NCBI RefSeq assembly: GCF_945859685.1
Contig: NC_079147.1
Location: 149,878,645 to 149,942,644 of the forward strand
Length of the DNA: 64,000 bases
Source of the DNA: Eupeodes corollae
Taxonomy: Eukaryota > Arthropoda > Insecta > Diptera > Syrphidae
Reading direction: 5' to 3'
The notes below the pieces were generated by a model, which saw only the letters and a list, made by a program, of their open reading frames with translations, had not been told where the DNA came from and searched no databases. Below are positions 56,549 to 64,000 of the stretch, in pieces (within the stretch, counting starts at the first letter, position 1; every line of letters begins with the position of its first letter). The translations under genes were made by a program, and so were the position numbers.

Positions 56549-57897
56549 GTTTTCCATCAGCTTGGAAACAAGCAAAAATTATTCCAATTCCAAAAAACGA
56601 ACGTGAGTTTCGACCAATTGCGATTTTACCTTTTCTTTCCAAGGTTTTAGAGAGAATTATGAATGGTCAGATAAGGAATTACCTAACTGAAAACAATCTG
56701 CTTTGTGTTAACCAATCTGGCTTTCGTCCTTAACACAGCTGCACCACAACTCTCATTAACGTTGTTGAAAACATCAGACAAGCTGTTGACAGCGACAACG
56801 TCACCTTTTTAGTTCTCCTTGATTTTTCAAAGGCATTTGATACGGTCAATCATAAAATACTGTTTAGTAAACTAACAAATCAATTTAATTTTTCTACTTC
56901 TTCAGCAAGTCTAGTTCATTCGTATCTGCATTTACGATCTCAGGCAGTTATTGCAAACTCTTCTGCTTCAGAACTTCTTATGGTTAAAAGAGGGGTTCCG
57001 CAGGGTTCAATATTAGGACCACTATTCTTCTCTATGTACATCAATGATTTACCCTTATGTATGCAGAACTCTAAATTGGATATGTATGCTGACGATGTTC
57101 AAATAAGTAAAAGTTTTCCTTTAGGTTTGGTTGAAAATGCTGCCGTTGAAGTCAACGAAGACCTTGCCAGTATTTTTTCTTGGTCAGAGAAAAATCGACT
57201 TTGTCTCAATCCAGTAAAATCAAAATGTTTGGTAATTTCAAGAAAAGCCGTCGACACGTCTTATTTTCCCGTGATAATTTTAAATAATAAGCAAATTGAG
57301 TTTGTCGATTCAGCCAAAAACTTAGGTTTAATGTTTACAAAAACGCTTTCTTGGAATTACCACATAAGATTGACAATAGGTGTTTACGGAGGCCTTCGTC
57401 TACTTTGGACAAATCATAAAATAACACCACTCAAAACTCGTATGATACTGGCTAAAACATTGCTCGTGCCTATAATGCTCTACTGCTGTGAAATCTTTCA
57501 TAATTGTGATTATGAGCATAAGCGCAAACTTAATGTTGCTTACAACAGTATTGCCAGATACATTTTTGGATTAAAAAGATACGATCGAGTTTCTAATTTC
57601 TCAAGGTCTATCTATGGCCTTACTCTTGAAAACCTTTTCAAGTTTAGATCACTTGTAATGCTAAATAACGTTATACAAACGCGCCAACCACCTTACCTTT
57701 ATGATAGGATACGTTACTCACATTCTAATAGAACATTAAATATTATACCCATACGTTACACGTTCTTAGTATCAGAACGCCAATTTTTCATAGCTGCGAT
57801 TCGTCTGTGGAACTGTCTTCCTCGATCTTTAAGAATGATAAACTGTACTAAGCTCTTTCGAATTAAAATTGAGGAATATTTGCAAACCTTAAGGTAG
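56549..57897 (+). pseudogene. CR1-1 ORF2, RT core and C-terminus
   Basis: Second frame. WKQAKIIPIPKNEREFRPIAILPFLSKVLERIM (about 56566-56660), NQSGFRP then TAA at 56731-56733, HSCTTTLI (family GHSCTTAL), FLVLLDFSKAFDTVNH (about 56806-56853, first catalytic Asp), GVPQGSILGPLFFSMYINDLP (about 56992-57055), MYADDVQI (about 57082-57105, catalytic YADD), LCLNPVKSKCLVIS (about 57200-57240), the thumb with LVPIMLYCCEIF, and the C-terminus FAIRLWNCLPRSLR-type block at about 57795-57840, ending TLR and stop at 57895-57897. The stop within the finger region means no full protein is made. Confidence 0.82.
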
Positions 57898-58190
57898 TGA
57901 TGATTTGAGTCCTTATTTTTTTTTTTTTTTTTGTTCTGTTAGTTATAAAGTATTATTTTTTGATTTTTATTTTATTTTATTTTATTTTGTATTAATTTAT
58001 ATTAAACTTTTTTTTAAACTTTTCACATACATACATGCAATTTAATTTAATTTTCATTTTGAAAATTCACAAACAAATTTACACAACACATAATATAATA
58101 ATTAAGTTTATACTATTTTAAAAAATAATGTATCTTACAGTATAACCTGTTCAATAAAATATATGAATATGAATATGAATATGTCAAACT

Positions 58191-59084
58191 TTCAATGGTT
58201 TCATATGATCTACAATTTAGTAGCATAACCAACACATGTTGCTAAGACAACAGCTGTTACTAATCTGATGTCTTTTAAATCAATCGATAATGTTGTTAAT
58301 TAAAATGATAATGTACATTGTCCAATTGAAATTTTAAATTCACTAGATATTCTTGAAAGATCACCGGAAAAATTCTTGAAGTAACCATTTTAACTGGAAA
58401 TTTTAAAGGAAATTTGGCCCTAGTGCCAAGTATTCCAATGGAACCGTCAGATTCTACCATACCCTTTAGAGAGTTACAGTTTCCAATTTGTTTAGCTTTT
58501 GCCATGCCTATAAATAAGTCTTAGGGTCAAACTATGTCCATTTGTGGTTTAGATTTTTAAAGTACTTTTTTTTCATGGGCAGCTATATGTTGCATGTTCA
58601 CTTATAGGAAAACCGTCAGACCTATTTGTGTAAGCTAAAGACGGGTAAACCAAACATTTTGTACACCAATTAGTGCTACATTAAATTGGATTTAAAATTA
58701 TTTATTATTTAAAATAATAAATACTATTGTTAGAAGATTTTAAACTATCCGCCCTACTTATTTCATTTATTGGTACTATACTGTCACATGTTTTTTACTA
58801 AAAACTTTGTAATATACTCATTTCTTACAAACTTGAATATAAATAGAATTACATTTTATATTTAATTCTTTTGTATTGATTTTTGATTTTTTACATCAAC
58901 TGTACGAAAACTTGGATCAATTGTGTTTAAAGTCTTTTACTCCAAATCGCAACTAGCATTTGTATTCCTGCTTTAACGTTTCCGTTAAAAATAATAATAA
59001 TTAATAATTTAATTGTAGTAAGGAGTAAAGGTAGCAAAAAATCAGTCATGAAGGTCGCCATGTTTTTTTTTACAAATGACCTGT
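58191..59084. other. AT-rich DNA, no gene seen
   Basis: About 0.9 kb with no recognised feature. Confidence 0.5.
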
Positions 59085-59335
59085 ACAATGTACATGTTAA
59101 AAAGCTTGGTGTAGCCCATGTTCTCCTATACCGTTCCCCTTAAAGAGATTACAGCAATCTTAGCCACAGCAACGCGTGGCCGGATCAGCTAGTTTAATTT
59201 TAAATTAAATCGCTAGCGTTATTGCTTTGTGAGATATTTTTGGTTAACCAACATTTTTTTAAATTGCTATGGTAAAAAAAACACTGACTCAACTTTTGGA
59301 GAGTAAGTTCCACATCTTTTTAAAAGATCTATGTT
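59085..59335 (+). repeat. AT3 segment after a hairpin-bearing end, unit 1
   Basis: 59190-59320 matches the AT3 3' third (AATCGCTAGCGTTATTG then GGTTAACCAACATTTTTT) without the terminal part. Immediately before it, 59150-59189 has GCCAC-AGCAACGC-GTGGC (a stem of 5 bp, loop of 8) followed by CGGATCAGCTAG, the layout of a Helitron 3' terminus (hairpin, short spacer, CTRR). No matching Helitron 5' end was found, so that reading is tentative. The words TGTTAAAAAGC and AGCTAGTTTAA recur in unit 2. Confidence 0.45.
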
Positions 59336-59445
59336 AAAAAGCCCATGTCAGATCTTTTCCTTCCGTTTCTGGGGTAAGCTAGTTTAATATAAAACTAAAT
59401 TCAAATCCCTGTCGCTATTGGTTCGTGAGATATTTTAGGTTAACC

Positions 59446-59459
59446 AACATTTTTATTTA
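59446..59459 (+). repeat. Target-site duplication, left copy (SINE copy 2)
   Basis: AACATTTTTATTTA, repeated exactly at 59771-59784 on the other side of the SINE. The host sequence is AT3. Confidence 0.9.
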
Positions 59460-59770
59460 TGTAGTACCCGTAGCATGATGGTTAGTGCGTTGGACTGTCA
59501 TGCAAGGGGTCTTGGGTTCAATCCCTGCCTGTGCCACCTTAATTTAAAAAAAAATTAATTTTCGCGGGTACTGCCTCTTGCGAGCAATTGACAAATCCTT
59601 CAAGAGTAATTCTTGTCATGAAAAAGTGCTTTCTCAAACTAGCCGTTCGGATTCGGCCTTAAATTGTAGGTCCCTTCCATTCCTGACAACAGTACTCGCA
59701 CACAGGAATGGTTGAGAGTTGTAAGTCACTAGGCCCTGGTTCACAACGGACTGTTGCGCCACCCCATTTG
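59460..59770 (+). mobile_element. tRNA-derived SINE, full-length copy 2
   Basis: 311 bp, nearly identical to copy 1. A box TAGCATGATGG at 59471-59481, B box GGTTCAATCCC at 59515-59525, and the same body and GCGCCACC 3' block. It lacks the long T tail of copy 1. Differences from copy 1 are single-base changes such as GTAGCATG for GTGGCATG. Exact 14-bp duplications flank it. Two intact copies with different duplications show the family is mobile and was recently active. Confidence 0.9.
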
Positions 59771-59784
59771 AACATTTTTATTTA
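59771..59784 (+). repeat. Target-site duplication, right copy (SINE copy 2)
   Basis: Second exact copy of AACATTTTTATTTA; AT3 sequence resumes. Confidence 0.9.
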
Positions 59785-60179
59785 ATTGCTATGTTAAAAA
59801 ACCACTGAGTCAACTTTTTGAGAGTCCGTTCTACATCTTTCTTTGCAACTATCTGTATAATAACATTTATTTGGATTCGATATCTCTACTGGTTCTTCAG
59901 ATATGCACGAGAAAAAAGCTTCTCGAACGCATTGTAGCACGGACGTTCGAACAAATGTACACACGCATACAGGCGTCTCCCTTTGAAAAAATTGTATTAA
60001 GATTCTAAGAACATTAAAACGTCGAGAAATGTCAACATTTTACATTCGACAAATCTGTCCGGTTACAATAAATTAATATGGGAGGGAAAATATCATACAT
60101 GATCTTAGGGTTACCATTTTTTTCTTTTTTTTTATAATTTGCAAATACAAAAAGGGGTTTTTATACCTTTGCCAAAGAC

Positions 60180-61400
60180 AAAGTGTGAGCATTAGGAAAA
60201 CAGGGAAGGGTTGGATAGGAGGTGTCGGTGTACATTGGTTTTTAATTTTTGATTATTGCAATGACAGGGAAAGATAGAGCGTGGCAAGGCGTTCCACATT
60301 CGCGTAGTACGGCTAAAAAAGAATCTCTGTACTTCACAGCACGGCCGAAGTTAGGCTCAAAGTTAAACTGATGGGCATTCCAAGAAGCGCGGGTATTACG
60401 GTTAAATTGTTTAAGGCGAGGAATGCAATTGGCTATTTCACTAGAGCATAGTCCTTTAAAATAACAGTAAAAAATGGTGAGATTAGAAACCTTGCGTCGA
60501 TCTTCGAGTGATGTAAACGAGTTGATGATGTTAGTGTCACCAATCATTTTAAAAGCTCTTTTTTAAATACTGTACAAGAGGCTTACATAAGTTACTGGAG
60601 CACCAGCCCAAATATGAGAGTTATATTCAAGCTTCGGATGTTGGTATATAGGTTTTGTAGATTGTAGCCAAGTCAGACAGAGAGACAAATTTCTTGCAAC
60701 GTCTCAAAAAACCTAGCCATCTTGCGGCATTTTTGGCAACATCGCGTATGTGATCGCTCCATAAAAGGTGGTTGCTGATGAAAATTCCGAGGATGTCAAG
60801 ATTTTCCGTTTCGTTGATGCAAGTGCCACTCATAGATGGTGGCAAAGAGGGTTTATCTCGCTTTAACGATGCAAGACAGCATTGCGTTTTCGAAGCATTA
60901 AATTCCACACGATTTTTTATCCCCCATTGTTCAATGGGCTAATCATATTTTACCGTTGCAGTTCCACATCCGTAGAGGAGAGATGTGAGTCTGGAAACGA
61001 ATATGAAAAATTAATAGTGCTATTGTCAGCGAAACAATGTATTGGACTATAAGTAGCAGACAGGAGATCATTTATAAAAATGAGGAAGAGGGTCGGAGAC
61101 AAAACGGAGCCCTGAGACACACCAGCTTTTATTTTATGAGTTTTAGACTTGAATCCGTCCAAAACAACTTGTATTGAACGGTTCGAAAGAAAATTTCTAA
61201 TCCAACGAAGAAGAGATTCCTCGATACCGACAGCACGCATTTTCGATAAGAGAGCAAGATGCCAGACTTTATCAAATGCCTTTGAAATATCAAGTACAAT
61301 AATCTTACTTTCTCCAAAACGATGTAAAGATCTGTTCCACTGTTCGGTGAGATAAACCATGAGATCACCAGTGGACCCATTGCTACGAAAGCCAAATAAT
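60180..61400 (-). mobile_element. LINE-F copy 3 (5' truncated)
   Basis: Minus-strand LINE-F with RT, thumb and C-terminus, ending at about 60180 with the GTGTGAGC(A/C) 3' block. It is truncated inside the RT: the frame starts at FGFRSNGSTGDLMVYL near 61390 and no spacer or endonuclease is present to the right of it. The C-terminal part contains about 40 bp more than copy 2 (FYCYFKGLCSSEIA). Confidence 0.78.
60242..61400 (-). pseudogene. LINE-F reverse transcriptase and C-terminus, copy 3
   Basis: RT: FGFRSNGSTGDLMVYLTEQWNRSLHRFGESKIIVLDISKAFDKVW (catalytic Asp), ALLSKMRAVGIEESLLRWIRNFLSNRSIQVVLDGF, KAGVSQGSVLSPTLFLIFINDLLSAT, then HCFADNSTINFSYSFPDSH, where the YADD block reads FADN, so the second catalytic Asp is lost. 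A gap follows. Thumb: FNASKTQCCLASLKRDKPSLPPSMSGTCINETENLDILGIFISNHLLWSDHIRDVAKNAARWLGFLRRCKKFVSLSDLATIYKTYI. C-terminus: FTSLEDRRKVSNLTIFYCYFKGLCSSEIANCIPRLKQFNRNTRASWNAHQFNFEPNFGRAVKYRDS. Frame changes separate the three. The apparent residues before FGFR (61400-61423) are flanking DNA. Confidence 0.78.
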
Positions 61401-61478
61401 AAATAAATTAAACCATCCTTCAAAAAGTTATAGCCTTTTTAATAAAAGTATGTTTTTTGGTAATAGCAACAAGTAAAA

Positions 61479-61499
61479 TAAAGGGTGATTTTTTTGAGG
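61479..61499 (+). repeat. Mariner left end with TA duplication
   Basis: TA then AAGGGTGATTTTTTTGAGG; pairs with the inverted right end at 62731-62751 (AACGGTGATTTTTTAAGAG when inverted), with two or three mismatches. Confidence 0.78.
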
Positions 61500-62749
61500 T
61501 TAGGATTTTCATGCATTAGTATTTGACAGATCACGCGATATTTCAGACATGGTGTCAAAGAGAAATATCATTTACTTAGACTTACTAACGAGCAACGCTT
61601 GCAAATCATTGAATTTTATTACCAAAATCAGTGTTCGGTTCGAAATGTGTTTCGTGCTTTACGTCCGATTTATGGTCTACATAATCAACCAAGTGAGCAA
61701 ACAATTAATGCGATTGTGACCAAGTTTCGCACTCAGTTTACTTTATTCGACATTAAACCAACCACACGAATGCGTACAGTGCGTACAGAAGAGAATATTG
61801 CGTCTGTTTCTGAGAGTGTTGCTGAAGACCGTGAAATGTCGATTCGTCGCAGTTCGCAGCAATTGGGTTTGTGTTATTCGACCACATGGAAGATTTTACG
61901 CAAAGATATTGGTGTAAAACCGTATAAAATACAGCTCGTGCAAAAAGATCTGCCACAACGTCGAATTTTCAGTGAATGGGCCCTAGAAAAGTTGGCAGAA
62001 AATCCGCTTTTTAATCGACAAATTTTGTTCAGCGATGAGGCTCATTTCTAGTTGAATGGCTACGTAAATAAGCAAAATTGCCGCATTTGGAGTGAAGAGC
62101 AACCAGAAGCCGTTCAAGAACTGCCCATGCATCCCGAAAAATGCACTGTTTGGTGTGGTTTGTACGCTGGTGGAATCATTGGACCGTATTTTTTCAAAGA
62201 TGCTGTTGGACGCAACGTTACGGTGAATGGCGATCGCTATCGTTCAATGCTAACAAACTTTTTTTGCCAAAAATGGAAGAACTGAACTTGGTTGACATGT
62301 GGTTTCAACAAGATGGCGCTACATGCCACACAGCTCGCGATTCTATGGCCATTTTGAGGGAAAACTTCGGAGAACAATTCATCTCAAGGAATGGACCGGT
62401 AAGTTGGCCACCAAGATCATGCGATTTGACGCCTTTAGACTATTTTTTGTGGGGCTACGTCAAGTCTAAAGTCTACACAAATAAGCCAGCAACTATTCCA
62501 GCTTTGGAAGACAACATTTCCGAAGAAATTCGGGCTATTCCGGCCGAAATGCTCGAAAAAGTTACCCAAAAGTGGACTTTCCGAATGGACCACCTAAGAC
62601 GCAGCCGTTGTCAACATTTAAATGAAATTATCTTCAAAAAGTAAATGTCATGGACCAATCTAACGTTTCAAATAAAGAATCGATGAGATTTTGCAAATTT
62701 TATGCGTTTTTTTTTAAAAAAGTTTTCAAGCTCTTAAAAAATCACCGTT
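61481..62749 (+). mobile_element. Rosa-type (DD41D) mariner DNA transposon, complete but inactivated
   Basis: A 1269-bp cut-and-paste transposon of the Tc1/mariner superfamily. The ends are inverted: AAGGGTGATTTTTT at the left (61481) and AAAAAATCACCGTT at the right (62736-62749), each flanked by TA (61479-61480 and 62750-62751), the usual target duplication. One transposase gene lies between. Class DD41D is inferred from the spacing of the last two catalytic aspartates. Complete ends with a gene damaged by only a few changes indicate a fairly young insertion. Confidence 0.85.
61550..62644 (+). pseudogene. DD41D mariner transposase, broken by a stop and a frameshift
   Basis: The enzyme cuts and joins element ends at TA. 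N-terminal helix-turn-helix: TNEQRLQIIEFYYQNQCSVRNVFRALRPIYG (about 61585-61680) and MSIRRSSQQLGLCYSTTWKILRKDIGVKPYKIQ (about 61837-61935). Catalytic Asp in FSDEAHF (codon 62034-62036), Asp in FQQDGATCHTA (62312-62314) and Asp in LTPLDYFLWG (62438-62440); the last two are 41 residues apart. Lesions: the ATG at 61549 is out of frame with the rest; TAG at 62049-62051 right after the DEAHF block, where a tryptophan is expected; and one T missing from a run of T near 62262, which moves the frame. Three changes separate it from an intact frame. Confidence 0.85.
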
Positions 62750-62751
62750 TA
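62731..62751 (+). repeat. Mariner right end with TA duplication
   Basis: CTCTTAAAAAATCACCGTT then TA; inverted, it matches the left end. Confidence 0.78.
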
Positions 62752-63360
62752 TATATTATGGTGTTTACAATTTGTCGGTCTTCTTTTTAGAACATAAAAG
62801 TACATTTTGAAGTGGTTTTCAAAAACTAGTTTATGTTATGTGTATGAAACATACCTTTCCTCCCGTGATTAAAAGTCTGGATTTGCCCTTGGGTTAAAAA
62901 GACTAAGTTTGAACAAATTACTAGCGGATTGAAAATCACTCGTCTAAAAAAAGCCCTTTATTTACGGTATTTTAAGATTTCCCAGTTGAAATAAAAGTAG
63001 ACTTTGTGGTTTTCAATATAGTATCATCTTGCCTTGCAAAGGTTTTTTTTGAAAATTTAACGCTTCACAAAAGTTTTCATTGCAGTTTATCCTTCACTTT
63101 AAGTAAAGCATTCATTTTCTGCTTTACTACGTTTACAAACAGTTTACTTGTTTATAAACCTCCCATAAGGTCTCCAAATGTGTTATTTTAAAGTGATAAA
63201 GTTTTGAGTGCTTCAAAATTAATTTTTTACTGGTATAAAAGAAGCAATTTAAAAGGTGAAATAATAATTAACAAAACGAAAAATATGATGAAAAAATTAC
63301 TTTATTTAAGTTAGGTATTGTTTTCGGTTCGCACTTTTTTTTTATAATAAACACACACTC
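62752..63360. other. AT-rich DNA, no gene seen
   Basis: About 610 bp without a recognised feature. Confidence 0.5.
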
Positions 63361-64000
63361 AAGGGGATATTACTACCCTTATTATGCAGAGGCACAGTGT
63401 GAGCACTAGGAAGAGGAGAGAGGGTTTAAAAGGAGATGTCGGTGCACATTGATTTTGAATTCCTGAATATTGCAATGACTAGGAAAAACAGAGTGTGGTA
63501 AGGCATTCCACATTCGCGTAGTACGGCTAAGCAACAAATCTCTGTATTTGACAGTACGACCGAAGTTGGGCTCGAGGGTATACTGATGAGCAATCCTAGA
63601 AGCGCGAGTATTACGGTTGAACTATTTAAGGGGAGGAATGTAACTGGCTATTTGACTAGAGCATAATAATAACGTAGCATAGAAAATAACGGTGAAAAAG
63701 GGTAACCAAAGAGACCTTACGACGATGTTCAAGCGAAGTAAATGAACTTATGATGATATCATCTATCAATTTAAATGCTCTACGTTCAATACTATCCAAG
63801 AGGCTTAAGTAAGTTGCAGGAGCACTAGCACAGAGATGGGAGTTGTACTCAAGTTTTGGATAATAGCCAGATCAAAAGGGGCGAAATATTTCTTGCATCG
63901 CCTAAGGAAACTCAAACACCTTGCGGCATTTTTGGCGACATCGCGTATGTGATCATTCCACAAAAGGTGGTTAGTGGTTTCAGTCCCATTGATGCAAGTG
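63361..64000 (-). mobile_element. LINE-F copy 4, cut by the window edge
   Basis: Minus strand. The 3' end AGGGTAGTAATATCCCCTT (inverted at 63361) matches the end at 29435-29455 and helps to fix the family's 3' terminus. The C-terminal block (about 63420-63780) reads as in copies 2 and 3 (CIPRLKQFN-type, ARAFRIAHQ-type) in mixed frames, and the thumb block (AAKNAARCLRFL, about 63900-63960) runs to the window edge. Confidence 0.75.

Larger units (their letters stand above)
54990..58190 (+). mobile_element. CR1-1 (CR1/Daphne-like LINE), nearly complete ORF2
   Basis: A LINE with endonuclease and RT in one protein and a 3' end of tandem hexanucleotides (ATGAAT repeats at about 58162-58182) after an AATAAAA signal. 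Two lesions break the protein: a one-base frameshift near 56548 and a TAA stop at 56731-56733. Otherwise all motifs are intact, making it one of the best preserved elements here. No ORF1 is seen upstream (the preceding sequence is AT3-like), so it may be 5' truncated or lack ORF1. The group assignment rests on the RT sequence and the microsatellite tail; Jockey superfamily is safe, the exact clade is not. Confidence 0.78.
59336..60090 (+). repeat. AT3 3' third, unit 2, containing SINE copy 2
   Basis: Starts with the same AGCTAGTTTAAT word as unit 1 (about 59389), then AAATTCAAATCCCTGTCGCT and the GGTTAACCAACATTTTTATT block, which SINE copy 2 interrupts at 59460. After the SINE, AT3 continues (AATTGCTATGTTAAAAAACC, CTGTATAATAACATTTATTT) to the terminal GAGAAATGTCAACATTTTAC and ACAAATCTGTCCGGTTACAA near 60065. 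Units 1 and 2 look like a partial tandem duplication of about 200 bp. Confidence 0.65.

Noticed and set aside
59150..59189. Definite Helitron 3' end
   Set aside because: Hairpin and CTAG are suggestive, but no 5' end or Rep/helicase protein is seen; kept only as a tentative note.
1..64000. CRISPR arrays, operons, riboswitches or bacterial signals
   Set aside because: No regularly spaced repeats of that kind and no prokaryotic gene layout; the sequence is eukaryotic transposon-rich DNA.

Overview
The window looks like heterochromatin-like or intergenic DNA from an insect, most likely a fly (Diptera). It is AT-rich, has no intact host gene that I can recognise, and is filled with decayed, nested non-LTR retrotransposons. 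The dipteran assignment rests on the ribosomal protein L6 pseudogene (closest to the fly protein as I remember it), on Jockey, LOA and RTE-like LINEs, and on a rosa-type (DD41D) mariner. It is an inference and I cannot name the species. The family names used here are labels for this window: RTE-1, LOA-1, Jockey-1, CR1-1, LINE-F, LINE-G, a tRNA-derived SINE, and 'AT3', an AT-rich repeat whose copies mostly share their 3' end.

Layout. 0.3-3.2 kb: small repeat scraps, then a LINE-G copy interrupted by a SINE with a 13-bp target duplication. 5.0-7.8 kb: LOA-1 copy 1 (reverse transcriptase plus RNase H). 9.3-12.5 kb: RTE-1 copy 1. 15.0-21.0 kb: Jockey-1 with both ORFs, split by a 1.4-kb AT3 element. 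21.1-21.8 kb (minus): processed RpL6 pseudogene. 23.7-26.5 kb: LOA-1 copy 2. 27.1-28.4 kb: second full-size AT3 element. 28.6-31.5 kb: a deleted LINE-F followed by RTE-1 copy 2, whose RT segment is replaced by LINE-F RT. 32.1-33.5 kb (minus): RTE-1 copy 3, the best preserved (462 codons open, 10-bp target duplication). 35.9-37.7 kb (minus): LINE-F. 37.9-40.6 kb: RTE-1 copy 4. 42.2-47.2 kb: RTE-1 copy 5, split by a BEL/Pao fragment without LTRs. 49.4-49.9 kb: mariner remnant and a SINE fragment. 50.4-52.1 kb (minus): LINE-G copy 2. 54.1-58.2 kb: degraded AT3 copy, then CR1-1 with a nearly complete endonuclease-RT protein. 59.1-60.1 kb: AT3 segments with a second full SINE (14-bp target duplication). 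60.2-61.4 kb and 63.4-64.0 kb (minus): LINE-F copies. 61.5-62.75 kb: complete but inactivated DD41D mariner. The stretches between these are AT-rich DNA without recognisable genes.

How the parts relate. The LINEs encode the endonuclease and reverse transcriptase that copy RNA into the genome. Two target duplications show SINE movement, and one shows RTE-1 movement. The 3' end of the SINE resembles the 3' end of RTE-1, which suggests that RTE-1 is (or was) the SINE's mobilising partner. The RpL6 pseudogene shows that host mRNA was also captured. I found no convincing host operon, defence system, CRISPR array or non-coding RNA gene. The most interesting items are the SINE/RTE-1 pair, the AT3 family, two mosaic insertions (LINE-F RT in RTE-1; LTR-less BEL/Pao in RTE-1), and a perfect hairpin mutation inside RTE-1 copy 4.
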